The notes under the pieces: model-generated
What the model was told of the DNA's origin: nothing
The model's input: the letters and a program-made list of their open reading frames with translations, nothing else
The model's database searches: none
From: Chloroflexi bacterium CSP1-4
GTDB taxonomy: Bacteria > Chloroflexota > Limnocylindria > Limnocylindrales > CSP1-4
Direction of reading: 5' to 3'
Length of the DNA: 64,000 nt
NCBI GenBank assembly: GCA_001443375.1
Contig: LDXM01000001.1
Coordinates: 24,533-88,532, forward strand
In this document: piece by piece, positions 8,797 through 17,768 of the stretch
Numbering within the stretch: position 1 is the first letter of the stretch
How the letters are laid out: every line of letters begins with the position of its first letter
Translations under genes and position numbers: made by a program

Positions 8797-10398
8797 ATGT
8801 ACTGGGCCGACGAGCTGGCGGCGGCCGTCACCGGCCCCCAGGTCGTCAACGACTCCAAGACGCCGTCGGGCACGGTCCACGTGGGCAGCCTGCGCGGCGT
8901 CGTGCTGCACGACGCGATCGCGCGGGCGCTGCGCGATCGGGGCCTCCAGACGCGCTTCCTGTACGGCGTCGACGATCTCGACCCCATGGACGCCCAGGCG
9001 CTGCTCACGCCCGACGCCGTCGAGCGCTACATGGGCGTGCCGCTGGCGCACGTGCCGGCACCCGAGGGCAGCCCCGCCGCCAGCTATGCGCGCCACTTCG
9101 TCGGCCAGCTGTTCATGGGCACCTTCGCGGGCCTGGGCATCCATCCCGAGATCTACTGGATGAGCGATCTCTACGCCGACGGGCGCATGGATCCCTACAT
9201 CCGCATCGCTCTCGACCGGGCCGAGGTCGTGCGCGAGCTGTACCGGCGCGTCAGCAACGTCGAGCGCCCGGCCGGCTGGCTCCCGGTCTCCATCCTGTGC
9301 GAGAACTGCGGCAAGATCGGCACGACCCTGGCCACCGACTGGGACGGCGAGACGGTGGCGTACGCCTGCCAGCCCGACTACGTGACCTGGGCGCGGGGCT
9401 GCGGCCACGAGGGCCGCGTGGCGCCGTTCCGCGGCCGGGCCAAGCTGCCCTTCAACGTGGACTGGGCCGCCAAGTGGAGCCACTTCGGGATCACCATCGA
9501 GGGCTGCGGCAAGGACCTGGCCACGGCCGGCGGGTCGCGCGACCGCAGCGACGCCGTGGCCCGCGAGGTCTTCGAACGCGAGCCGCCGCTCAACGTGCCC
9601 TATGAGTTCCTGAACATCGGCGGGCGCAAGATGAGCACGAGCAAGGGAACGGGCGCCTCCGCCCACGGCATGGCCGCCATCCTGCCGCCGGAGCTGCTGC
9701 GCTTCCTCTTCCTGCGCCACAAGCCGAGGAAGGCCATCGAGTTCGACCCCGAGGGCGACGCCATCCCGGGCCTCTTCGACGAGTTCGACCGCATCGCCGC
9801 CGCCGTCGCCGGGCGCGAGGTGCGCGGCGAGCTGCCACCGGCCCCCGAGCGCATCTTCCGAGCCAGCCTCGTGGACGGCGAGGCCGACCCGGCCGTCGAA
9901 GCGGCACGCTTCCGGCCGTCCTTCCGTCACCTGGCGCTGCTCGTCCAGGTGCCCGGCGTGGATCTCGAGGCGCGCATGACGGCCGAAAAGGGCTCGCAGC
10001 TCGACGACGCCGAGCGGGCCATCCTCGACCAGCGCGTCACCGTCGCCCGGGCCTGGCTGGCCGAATTCGCGCCGGACCGGTATCGAGTCGAGGTGCGTGA
10101 GGGCGCCCTGCCGGCCGAGGCGGCGGAGCTCGAGGCCGACCAGCGCGGGTTCCTCGGTGCGCTGGCCGACGGCGCCGATGCCGAGCGCCCGGTTTCGGGC
10201 GATGCCTGGCAGGACCTCATCTTCCGCACCGCGCAGGCGCGCGAGCTGCCCTCGGCGCGCGCGTTCGGTGCCCTCTACCTCGCCTTCCTCGGCCGGCTCA
10301 ACGGTCCCCGTGCCGGCTGGCTCGTGGCCAGCCTCGACCCCGCCTTCGTGGCTGCACGGATGCGCGAGGCCGGCGCCGTGGCCGGGGCCGCAGCGTGA
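8797..10398 (+). CDS. lysS: Lysyl-tRNA synthetase, class I
   Basis: TPSGTVHVGSLRG (HIGH-like) and KMSTSKGTG; YGVDDLDPMD; class I LysRS architecture. Confidence 0.92.
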   Translation: MYWADELAAAVTGPQVVNDSKTPSGTVHVGSLRGVVLHDAIARALRDRGLQTRFLYGVDDLDPMDAQALLTPDAVERYMGVPLAHVPAPEGSPAASYARHFVGQLFMGTFAGLGIHPEIYWMSDLYADGRMDPYIRIALDRAEVVRELYRRVSNVERPAGWLPVSILCENCGKIGTTLATDWDGETVAYACQPDYVTWARGCGHEGRVAPFRGRAKLPFNVDWAAKWSHFGITIEGCGKDLATAGGSRDRSDAVAREVFEREPPLNVPYEFLNIGGRKMSTSKGTGASAHGMAAILPPELLRFLFLRHKPRKAIEFDPEGDAIPGLFDEFDRIAAAVAGREVRGELPPAPERIFRASLVDGEADPAVEAARFRPSFRHLALLVQVPGVDLEARMTAEKGSQLDDAERAILDQRVTVARAWLAEFAPDRYRVEVREGALPAEAAELEADQRGFLGALADGADAERPVSGDAWQDLIFRTAQARELPSARAFGALYLAFLGRLNGPRAGWLVASLDPAFVAARMREAGAVAGAAA

Positions 10399-11696
10399 GC
10401 GTCGGGTTGCAGCGCCTGCGCGACGATGCGGCGCGGCTGCGCCAGGGCGCGCTCGACAAGGGCGAGGACCCCGCCCCGGTCGACGCCGCGGTTGCGCTCG
10501 ATGAGCGCCGCCGCCGGCTGCTGGGGGAGTCGGACGGGCTGAAGGCCGAGCGGAACGCCGTCTCGAAGCAGGTCGGCGAGGCGATCAAGGCCGGTGCCGA
10601 TCCTCGGGGCCCGGAGGCCGCCGCCCTGCGCGAGCGCTCGACGGTCATGGGCGCCCGCATCGAGGCCCTCGATGCGGAGCTGGCGACCATCGAGGCGGAC
10701 CTCGGGGAGCTCCTCCTGCGCATCCCCAACCCGGCCGACCCGGATGTGCCCGTGGGCGGCGAAGAGGACAGCGTCATCGTACGTACCTGGGGCGACCCCA
10801 CGCCGCACGTCCGACCCGACGGGAGCGAGGTGCGGCCGCACTGGGAGGCGGGCGAGGCGCTGGGCATGCTCGCCCTCGACGCCGGCGCCAAGGTGACCGG
10901 CTCCGGTTTCCCCATCTACCGCGGCGCCGGTGCGGCTCTCCAGCGGGCGCTGATCGACTTCATGATCGGCATCCACACGCGCGAGCACGGCATGACCGAG
11001 ATCTGGCCGCCGGCGCTGGTCAACACGGCCTCGGCGCGCGGCACGGGGCAGCTCCCGGACAAGGAAGACCTGATGTACGTCGTGACCCGCGACGAGCTGT
11101 ACCTCGTGCCCACGGCCGAGGTGCCGGTCACGAACATCCATCGCGACGAGATCGTCGAGGCGGCCGCGATGCCCATCCGCTACGTGGCCTACTCGCCCTG
11201 TTTCCGGCGCGAGGCCGGCGCCGCCGGCAAGGACACCCGGGGCATCCTGCGCGTCCACCAGTTCGACAAGGTGGAGATGGTCTGCTTCGAGCGGCCGGCC
11301 GACTCGAACGCCACCTTGGAATGGCTGACCGCCCGGGCGGAGGTGGTCCTCCAGCGGCTCGGGCTGCCCTACCGCGTCAAGCTCATGGCCACCGGTGACA
11401 TGGGCTTCGTGCAGGCCAAGAAGTACGACCTCGAGGTCTGGGCGCCCGGCGTGGAACGCTGGCTGGAGGTCAGCTCTGTCTCGAACTTCCGCGACTACCA
11501 GGCCCGGCGCATGAACATCCGCTGGCGGCCCGAGCCGGGCGCCAAGCCGGAGATCCTGCACACGCTGAACGGCTCCGGGCTCGCGCTGGCCCGCACGGTG
11601 GCCGCTATCCTCGAGGTCTACCAGCGAGCCGACGGCAGCCTGCGCATCCCCGAGGCGCTGCGGGCCCACATGGGGATGGAGTCGATCCCCGCCTGA
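10395..11696 (+). CDS. serS: Seryl-tRNA synthetase
   Basis: N-terminal coiled coil, class II motifs (SPCFRREAGAAGKDTRGILRVHQFDKVEM; EVSSVSNFRDYQARRMNIR; TLNGSGLALARTVAAILE). Confidence 0.96.
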   Translation: MSVGLQRLRDDAARLRQGALDKGEDPAPVDAAVALDERRRRLLGESDGLKAERNAVSKQVGEAIKAGADPRGPEAAALRERSTVMGARIEALDAELATIEADLGELLLRIPNPADPDVPVGGEEDSVIVRTWGDPTPHVRPDGSEVRPHWEAGEALGMLALDAGAKVTGSGFPIYRGAGAALQRALIDFMIGIHTREHGMTEIWPPALVNTASARGTGQLPDKEDLMYVVTRDELYLVPTAEVPVTNIHRDEIVEAAAMPIRYVAYSPCFRREAGAAGKDTRGILRVHQFDKVEMVCFERPADSNATLEWLTARAEVVLQRLGLPYRVKLMATGDMGFVQAKKYDLEVWAPGVERWLEVSSVSNFRDYQARRMNIRWRPEPGAKPEILHTLNGSGLALARTVAAILEVYQRADGSLRIPEALRAHMGMESIPA

Positions 11697-11769
11697 TCGG
11701 GCCACCGTCGCGCTGCGGAACGGTGCCTGCCGCGCCGGGCGGGGCATAGGTGCCGGGTACCATCACCCG

Positions 11770-12927
11770 GTGGAGCCGACCGCACCCGCCATCCTGGAGA
11801 TCGGGCTCGTCCTGCTGGCGGCCGTTGCCGCCGGTTGGGTCGCCCGACGGATCGGCCTGCCCGCCGTGGTCGGCTACCTGTTCGTCGGACTGGCGGTGTC
11901 CCCGTTCACGCCCGGGTACGTGGCGGACCCGGAGCAGCTCCGTCTGCTGGCGGACGTGGGCGTCGTGTTGCTCCTCTTCGAGGTCGGCATCGAGGTCGAC
12001 CTGCGCACGCTCCAGCGCGAACAACGGGCGCTCATCTGGGTCGCGCCTGCCCAGATGCTGGTCACGACGCTCATCGGCGCCGCGGTCTTCGTCGCCCTGG
12101 GCATCGAGCCTATCCCGGCCACCGTGCTCGGCTTGTGCGTGGCCTTCAGCTCGTCGGTCGTCGTGGTCAACATCACGCGCAGCCGTCGCCGCACCACGGA
12201 CCAGCCCACGGAACGGGCGATGCTGGGCTGGGCCGTCCTCCAGGACGTGACCGGGGTCGTCGCCGCGGCCGCCCTCCTGGCCGCCCTGACCATCGGTGGC
12301 CGGCCGCTCGGCGATGCGCTCCTCGGCCTCGTCGCGTTCGCGGCTCTGGCGCTGGCCACCGCTCGGGTCCTGCCGCGCATCCTGGGCGCCCTCCACGGCG
12401 AGCACGACCTCTTCCTGATCACGTCCGTGGCCAGCGGGTTGGCCCTGGCCGGTGTCGGTGCGGTCGCCTTCGGCGTGCCGCTCGCCCTGGCCGCTTTCGT
12501 GGGCGGCCTGGCCATCACCGAGAGCCACGCCGCGGCCGAGGCACGACGCCGCCTGCTGCCATTCCGCGATCTTTTCGCGGTCCTCTTCTTCGTGGCCATC
12601 GGGACGCTCATCGACCCTGGTGATCTGCTGGTCGGGCTGCCCTGGCTGGCGGTCTTCCTGGGCCTCATCGTCGTCGCCAAGAGCGGTGTCGCCTATGGCC
12701 TCGCGCGACTGGTCCATGTCCCCGGACGCCCCGTCCAGTTGGCGGTCGGCCTCGGCCAGATGGGCGAGTTCGGCTTTGTGCTCGGGTCCGCGCTGGTGAC
12801 CGCCGGCGTCATCACCGGTTCGCTGTACGTGGCGCTGCTGGCGGCCGTCGTCATCAGCATCGCCCTCTCGGCGGTCGCCGTGCGCTGGGTCAAGGGTCCC
12901 GTGCCCGAGGCGGCGCCCCCGGGCTGA
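11770..12927 (+). CDS. CPA2-family (Kef-type) cation/proton antiporter membrane protein
   Basis: GWVARRIGLPAVVGYLFVGL..., GVVLLLFEVGIEVD, AFSSSVVVV, QDVTGVV, FFVAIGTLIDP. Confidence 0.9.
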   Translation: MEPTAPAILEIGLVLLAAVAAGWVARRIGLPAVVGYLFVGLAVSPFTPGYVADPEQLRLLADVGVVLLLFEVGIEVDLRTLQREQRALIWVAPAQMLVTTLIGAAVFVALGIEPIPATVLGLCVAFSSSVVVVNITRSRRRTTDQPTERAMLGWAVLQDVTGVVAAAALLAALTIGGRPLGDALLGLVAFAALALATARVLPRILGALHGEHDLFLITSVASGLALAGVGAVAFGVPLALAAFVGGLAITESHAAAEARRRLLPFRDLFAVLFFVAIGTLIDPGDLLVGLPWLAVFLGLIVVAKSGVAYGLARLVHVPGRPVQLAVGLGQMGEFGFVLGSALVTAGVITGSLYVALLAAVVISIALSAVAVRWVKGPVPEAAPPG

Positions 12928-12957
12928 CCCGCGGGACCCGCTGCTATCCTCTGCCCC

Positions 12958-13043
12958 GGAGAGGTGGCCGAGTGGTTGATGGCAGCGGTCTTGAAAACCG
13001 CCGGGCGAAAGCCTCGTGGGTTCGAATCCCACCCTCTCCGCCA
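12958..13043 (+). tRNA. tRNA-Ser (anticodon UGA)
   Basis: Acceptor GGAGAGG/CCTCTCC, GTGGCCGAGTGGTTGATGGCAG D-arm, anticodon loop CTTGAAA (TGA), long variable arm, GGGTTCGAATCCC T-arm, encoded CCA. Confidence 0.96.
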
Positions 13044-13058
13044 GGCGGCGGCTGACCG

Positions 13059-13691
13059 ATGACGCGCACGGCCGGTGCGGTCACGATCGGGCAGACTCCA
13101 AGAGCCGATCTCCTCGAACCTCTTCTGGCCCGACTGCCCGCGGACGTCGAGGTCGCCGAGGTCGGGGCACTCGACCCCCTGGGGCCCCACGACCTGCCGA
13201 AGGGGGGCGGAGGCGCCCACCCGCTCACGACGCGGCTCCGCGATGGCGGCCCCGTGACGCTCGACGAGGCCTTCTTGGCCCCGCTGGTCCAGGCCGCCCT
13301 GGACGAGGCGGAGCGGCGCGGTGCGACGACCACGCTGCTGCTCTGCGCCGGCGGCTTCCCGGACGTGCGGGCGCGCGGTGTGCTCGTGCACCCCTTCGAT
13401 GCCGCCGTGGCGGAGCTGCGCGCGCTCGCCGCGGTAAGGATCGCCGTCGTCGTGCCCATCGAGGCCCAGGTCTCGCCTTCGGAGCGGAAGTGGCGCGCCG
13501 CCGGCTTCGACCCCGTCGTCATCGTCGGCAGCCCACCCGCGCTTGATGCAGTGACCGGCATCAGCGCGGAGGTCCTCGATTACGTCGGCCACTCGGCGGC
13601 CGACGTGGCCGCGCTGCGAGCCGCGCTCACCGTCCCGTTGATCGACCTCGGCGAGGCCGGTGCCGCCGCCGCGGCGGCGCGATTCCGGTAG
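13059..13691 (+). CDS. AroM family protein
   Basis: GAVTIGQTPRADLLEPLLARLP...VGALDPL..., LLLCAGGFPDV, HSAADVAALRAAL; AroM-like pattern. Confidence 0.85.
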   Translation: MTRTAGAVTIGQTPRADLLEPLLARLPADVEVAEVGALDPLGPHDLPKGGGGAHPLTTRLRDGGPVTLDEAFLAPLVQAALDEAERRGATTTLLLCAGGFPDVRARGVLVHPFDAAVAELRALAAVRIAVVVPIEAQVSPSERKWRAAGFDPVVIVGSPPALDAVTGISAEVLDYVGHSAADVAALRAALTVPLIDLGEAGAAAAAARFR

Positions 13692-13697
13692 CCTCTG

Positions 13698-14611
13698 ATG
13701 ATGCAGGGGATCGAGCGGCTCAAGGGCGTCTGGAACATCGTGCCCACGCCGTTTCAGGAGAACGGCGACCTCGACGAGGCGAGCATCGCCACGCTGGTCG
13801 ACTTCGTCGTCGGCTGCGGCGTGGATGGCATGACCATCCTGGGCGTCATGGGCGAGGCCGCGAAGCTCTCCGACGCGGAGCGCAGCGCGGTCATCGCCGC
13901 CACGCTGGCCGCCGCCGAGGGGCGCGTCCCCGTCTGCGTGGGCGTGACCCACGCCGCCACGGATCGCGCCGTCGCCTACGCTCGCGAGGCCCAGGCACTC
14001 GGGGCCCACTCGGTGATGCTCGCCCCACCAGCCCTCTCGCGGCCCAACGACGCCGCGGTGCGCCGCCACTACTTCGCCGTCGCCGAGGCGGTCGACCTGC
14101 CCATCGTGGTCCAGGACCACCCCGCCAGCAGCGGCGTCTGGATGAGCGCGGAGTTCCTTGCCTCGCTGGCCGGCGAATCCACGAAGTGCCGCGTGGTGAA
14201 GCTCGAGGAGGAGCCATCGCCGCCCAAGATCCGCCGTCTGCTCGCTGCGAACCCGGAGCTGACCGTCCTCGGCGGCCTGGGCGGGATCATGCTGCTCGAG
14301 GAGCTGCGTGCCGGCGCCGCGGGCACGATGACCGGCTTCGGCTTCCCGGAGATCCTCGTCGACATCGTGCGCCGCTTCTTCGCCGGCGACCAGGACGGCG
14401 CCCGCGAGGTCTTCTACCGCGCCACCCGCTCATCCGCTTCGAGAACCAGCCGATCCTCAACCTTCCCATCCGCAAGCTCGTCTACCAGCGCCGGGGCGCG
14501 ATCGCCTCCGCGCGCGTGCGGGCGCCCGGCGGCGCGCTCGACCCGGGCACGATCGCCGACCTCGACGACCTGCTGGTTCGACTCGATCTGCCAGCCTCCA
14601 CCCGGGCCTGA
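13698..14611 (+). CDS. DapA-family lyase/aldolase, interrupted by an apparent -1 base frameshift near 14425
   Basis: NIVPTPFQENGDLDEASIATLVDFVVGCGVDGMTILGVMGEAAKL...VVKLEEEPSPPKIRRLL; the C-terminus (PLIRFENQPILNLPIRKLVYQRRGAI) continues in another frame. Confidence 0.85.
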
Positions 14612-14624
14612 ACGGCTCCCGGCG

Positions 14625-16004
14625 ATGGAGGTCGAGCTGGTCGTCGTTGGCGGGACGGTCGTCACACCGTCGGGGCCGCAGCGGGTGGGGATCGCCATGG
14701 ATCAGGGCCGCATCGTCGCCATCACCCTTGACGAGGCGCTGCCACCGGCCCGCGAGCGGTTCGATGCGACCGGCTTGCACGTGATCCCCGGCGTCATCGA
14801 CACGCACACGCACGCGCGCGATCCCAGCGTGGACGCGCGCGAGGATTTCGGCAGCGCCACGGCGGCCGCGGCCGCCGGCGGCATCACCACGATCCTGGAG
14901 ATGCCCATCTCCACGCCGTCCGTCCACTCGGCCGACGTCCTGCGCGCCCGCGTCGCGGCCGTCCAGCCCAAGGCATACGTCGACTTCGGGCTCTATGGTG
15001 GGGCGGCGGGCGACAACCTCGACCGCATCGCCGGCCTGGCCGAGGCCGGCGCCGTCGGCTTCAAGACCTTTCGCACCCCGCTGCCGGCCGGCCGCGAGAA
15101 CGAGTTCATCGGCCTCTGCGCGCCCGAGGCCGCGGACTACCTGCGCGCGCTGGAGCGGGTCGCGGTGACCGGCCTGGTGGCCGCGGTCCACGCCGAGGAC
15201 GCCGGGATGCTCGCGCGCAACCAGGCGGCACTCCAGGGGGCCGGCGACCGCGGCCCGCTCAGCCACGCCCGCTGGCGGCCGCCCGTGGTCGAGACCACCA
15301 GCGCCGCCGAGTCGATCGGCCTGGCCCGTGAGGCCATCGCCCGGCTCCAGCTCGCCCACTGCTCCACGCCCGACGTCGTGGCGCTGGCGGTCGATGCCCG
15401 CGCCGACGGCATCGTCGTGACCGTCGAGACCTGCCCCCACTACCTCTTCCTGACCCAGGCCGACCTCGAGCGCCACGGGCCCTACGCCAAGATCAACCCG
15501 CCGCTGCGCAGCTCCGAGGACGTGGAGCGCCTGTGGGCCCACGTGGCCGCGGGCGACGTGGACGTCATCGGCTCGGATCACTCGCCCTTCCTGGTCGAGG
15601 AGAAGGAGCCCTTCTGGGGCGACATGTGGCGCGCGCTGCCCGGCGCACCCGGCCTGGAGTCGCTCCTGCCGCTCATGCTCAGCGCCGTCGCCGATGGGCG
15701 CATCACGCTGGAACGGATGGTCGCGCTGACCAGCGGCAACGCCGCGCGCATCTTCGCGCTGCGGGACAAGGGCGCCATCCGCGTCGGGGCTGACGCGGAC
15801 CTGACGCTGGTGGACTTGGTGCGGCCCGGCGTCATCGACACGAGCCGCTGGCTGACGCGCTCACGGGGCACGGCCCGGGTCTGGGACGGCAAGCCCGTGC
15901 GCGGCGCCATCGTCGCCACCCTCGTGCGCGGCCGCACGGTCTTTCGCGACGGGATGCTGCGAGGCGCCCCCGGTTGGGGGCGCCTCGTCTCTCCTGCGGC
16001 CTGA
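14625..16004 (+). CDS. Allantoinase/dihydropyrimidinase-like cyclic amidohydrolase
   Basis: HVIPGVIDTHTHARDP (metal His), GFKTF (carbamyl-Lys), AVHAED, VETCPHYLF, GSDHSPF. Confidence 0.9.
   Translation: MEVELVVVGGTVVTPSGPQRVGIAMDQGRIVAITLDEALPPARERFDATGLHVIPGVIDTHTHARDPSVDAREDFGSATAAAAAGGITTILEMPISTPSVHSADVLRARVAAVQPKAYVDFGLYGGAAGDNLDRIAGLAEAGAVGFKTFRTPLPAGRENEFIGLCAPEAADYLRALERVAVTGLVAAVHAEDAGMLARNQAALQGAGDRGPLSHARWRPPVVETTSAAESIGLAREAIARLQLAHCSTPDVVALAVDARADGIVVTVETCPHYLFLTQADLERHGPYAKINPPLRSSEDVERLWAHVAAGDVDVIGSDHSPFLVEEKEPFWGDMWRALPGAPGLESLLPLMLSAVADGRITLERMVALTSGNAARIFALRDKGAIRVGADADLTLVDLVRPGVIDTSRWLTRSRGTARVWDGKPVRGAIVATLVRGRTVFRDGMLRGAPGWGRLVSPAA
15960..15987 (+). terminator. Hairpin resembling an intrinsic terminator, inside the 3' end of the amidohydrolase CDS
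   Basis: cgaggcgccccc-ggtt-gggggcgcctcg, 12-bp perfect stem, followed by tctct. Confidence 0.5.
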
Positions 16005-16022
16005 TCGCGCGGGGTGGGCGTC

Positions 16023-16409
16023 CTACGCGGCCCCGGACCGCTCCCGGTAGAGCAGCCACGCGTAGAGCAGGGCGACCACGGCCCAGGCGGCCGCGAAGGC
16101 CAGGTGATTCTGATGGAAGAGGTCCGATGAGCCCGAGCTCAGCACGGCGGCCAGCACGGCGAATGCCACCGCGAACGAGAGCGCCCCGAGGGCGGTCAGG
16201 CGGATGGCGAACCGATCGGTCATCCACCAGCTCCCGAGCATGATGACGGCGCTCGGCAGGTATGCCACGCCCATTGCCCTGGCGGCGTCGAGGCCGTAGC
16301 CGGGGGCGTCCGACGGCATCAGGAACGACGTCGGCAGGAAGATGTTTTCGACCGTGAATATGGCGAATGCCACCCCGTTGATGAACAGCAGGTACTTGAG
16401 CCAGCGCAT
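16023..16409 (-). CDS. Small membrane protein, unknown function
   Basis: MRWLKYLLFINGVAFAIFTVENIFLP..., 4 TM helices; GGAGGGA upstream of ATG. Confidence 0.7.
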   Translation of the reverse strand: MRWLKYLLFINGVAFAIFTVENIFLPTSFLMPSDAPGYGLDAARAMGVAYLPSAVIMLGSWWMTDRFAIRLTALGALSFAVAFAVLAAVLSSGSSDLFHQNHLAFAAAWAVVALLYAWLLYRERSGAA

Positions 16410-16514
16410 CCATCCCTCCAGCAGCACGCGCCGGTCTCGGAGCGGTGGACGCAACCGCGAGTCTGTCGCGCGTTGGGTCGGATGGTAGTCCTCGCGTCAA
16501 CGGCCTGAGCTCGG

Positions 16515-16889
16515 TCAGCGGTTCCTGGTCGGGTCGCCCTTCGCCGCGTTGAGCGCGACAGCCTGGCGCACCCAGGCGGTGAAGACGTCGGGGCGCATCT
16601 GGTCCGGGGCCGTGATCGTCACGTGGCGCATCCGATCACCGTCACCGATCAGCAGTCCTTCCGGGTCGTCGAGGTCGGCCCCGCGCCAGAAGCCGAAGTT
16701 CACCTGGCGCGGGAAGGCCTTGATGTAGGCGAAGGGCCCGTGCGACTCGAAGACGGGCTGCGCCCACTTGATCGACTCGCGGGTCTCCGGTGCCGCCTCG
16801 CGGATGAGGTGGCGGAGGGCGGCGACGATCTCGCCCCGCCAGTCACCGAGCCCGAGGATGTAGGCATCGATCGTCTTCTCAGCAGCCAA
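16515..16889 (-). CDS. DUF1801-type protein
   Basis: TIDAYILGLGDWRGEIVAALRHLIREAAPETRESIKWAQPVFESHGPFAYIKAFPRQVNFGFWRG. Confidence 0.8.
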   Translation of the reverse strand: MAAEKTIDAYILGLGDWRGEIVAALRHLIREAAPETRESIKWAQPVFESHGPFAYIKAFPRQVNFGFWRGADLDDPEGLLIGDGDRMRHVTITAPDQMRPDVFTAWVRQAVALNAAKGDPTRNR

Positions 16890-16940
16890 GGCCAGCCTCC
16901 GGAACGTGTGCCCGCGACGCGCCCCGTGTCGTGGCGCCCT

Positions 16941-17768
16941 TCACCGGGCGAGCAGCCGCGCCAGGAACTGCCGCGTGCCGGGATTCCGGGGTGCATCGAG
17001 GACCTGTTCCGGCGGCCCGGCCTCGGCGAAGCTCCCGTCCTCCATGTAGTACACGCGATCGGCCGCCTCGCGTGCGAAGGCCATCTCGTGCGTCACGACG
17101 ATCATTGTCGTCCCTTCGTGGGCCAACGTCTCCATCACCTTGAGGACCTCGCCGACGAGCTCCGGGTCGAGGGCGCTCGTCGGCTCGTCGAAGAGGAGGA
17201 CCTTCGGCTCCATCGAGAGCGCGCGGGCGATGGCGACCCGCTGCCGCTGTCCGCCGGACAGCCGGTCCGGATACTCGTCCCGCTTCTCCGTCAGACCCAC
17301 CTTGGCGAGGTTCCGCTCGGCGCGTTCGACGGCCTCCGCTCGACGCATGCCCAGGACATGGATGGGCGCCTCGATGAGGTTGTCGATGACCTTGAGGTGC
17401 GGGAAGAGGTTGAACTCCTGGAAGACCATGCTGGCGCGGATGCTGATCTGGCGGACCTGCTCCCGATGCTGGCGGCCACGCCGGCCGAGCGGGTCGGCCT
17501 CCACGCGCAGGCCGTCCACCTCGATCGAGCCGACGGTCGGCTCTTCGAGGAAGTTGATGCAGCGTAGCAGCGTGCTCTTCCCGGAGCCCGATCGCCCGAC
17601 GACGCAGATCGTCTCGCGCGGGTAGACCTCCAACGAGCAGCCGCGCAGGACGTGGTTGTCACCGAAGTACTTCTCGAGGCGGTCCACTCGGACGATCGGC
17701 GCCGCGCCGGGCGGCACCAGGCGTCCGGGGATGGCGTACGGGTCGATGGGAGCGGGACGCGTCGTCAT
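16941..17768 (-). CDS. Polar amino-acid ABC transporter ATP-binding protein
   Basis: Walker A GRSGSGKST, LSGGQRQRVAIARAL, LLFDEPTSALDPELVGEVL, VTHEMAFAREAADRV. Confidence 0.95.
   Translation of the reverse strand: MTTRPAPIDPYAIPGRLVPPGAAPIVRVDRLEKYFGDNHVLRGCSLEVYPRETICVVGRSGSGKSTLLRCINFLEEPTVGSIEVDGLRVEADPLGRRGRQHREQVRQISIRASMVFQEFNLFPHLKVIDNLIEAPIHVLGMRRAEAVERAERNLAKVGLTEKRDEYPDRLSGGQRQRVAIARALSMEPKVLLFDEPTSALDPELVGEVLKVMETLAHEGTTMIVVTHEMAFAREAADRVYYMEDGSFAEAGPPEQVLDAPRNPGTRQFLARLLAR

Noticed and set aside
13698-16004. 768-aa ORF as a genuine DapA-amidohydrolase bifunctional enzyme
   Set aside because: The linker is missense sequence from an out-of-frame read-through. Restoring one base gives two normal, separately started genes.
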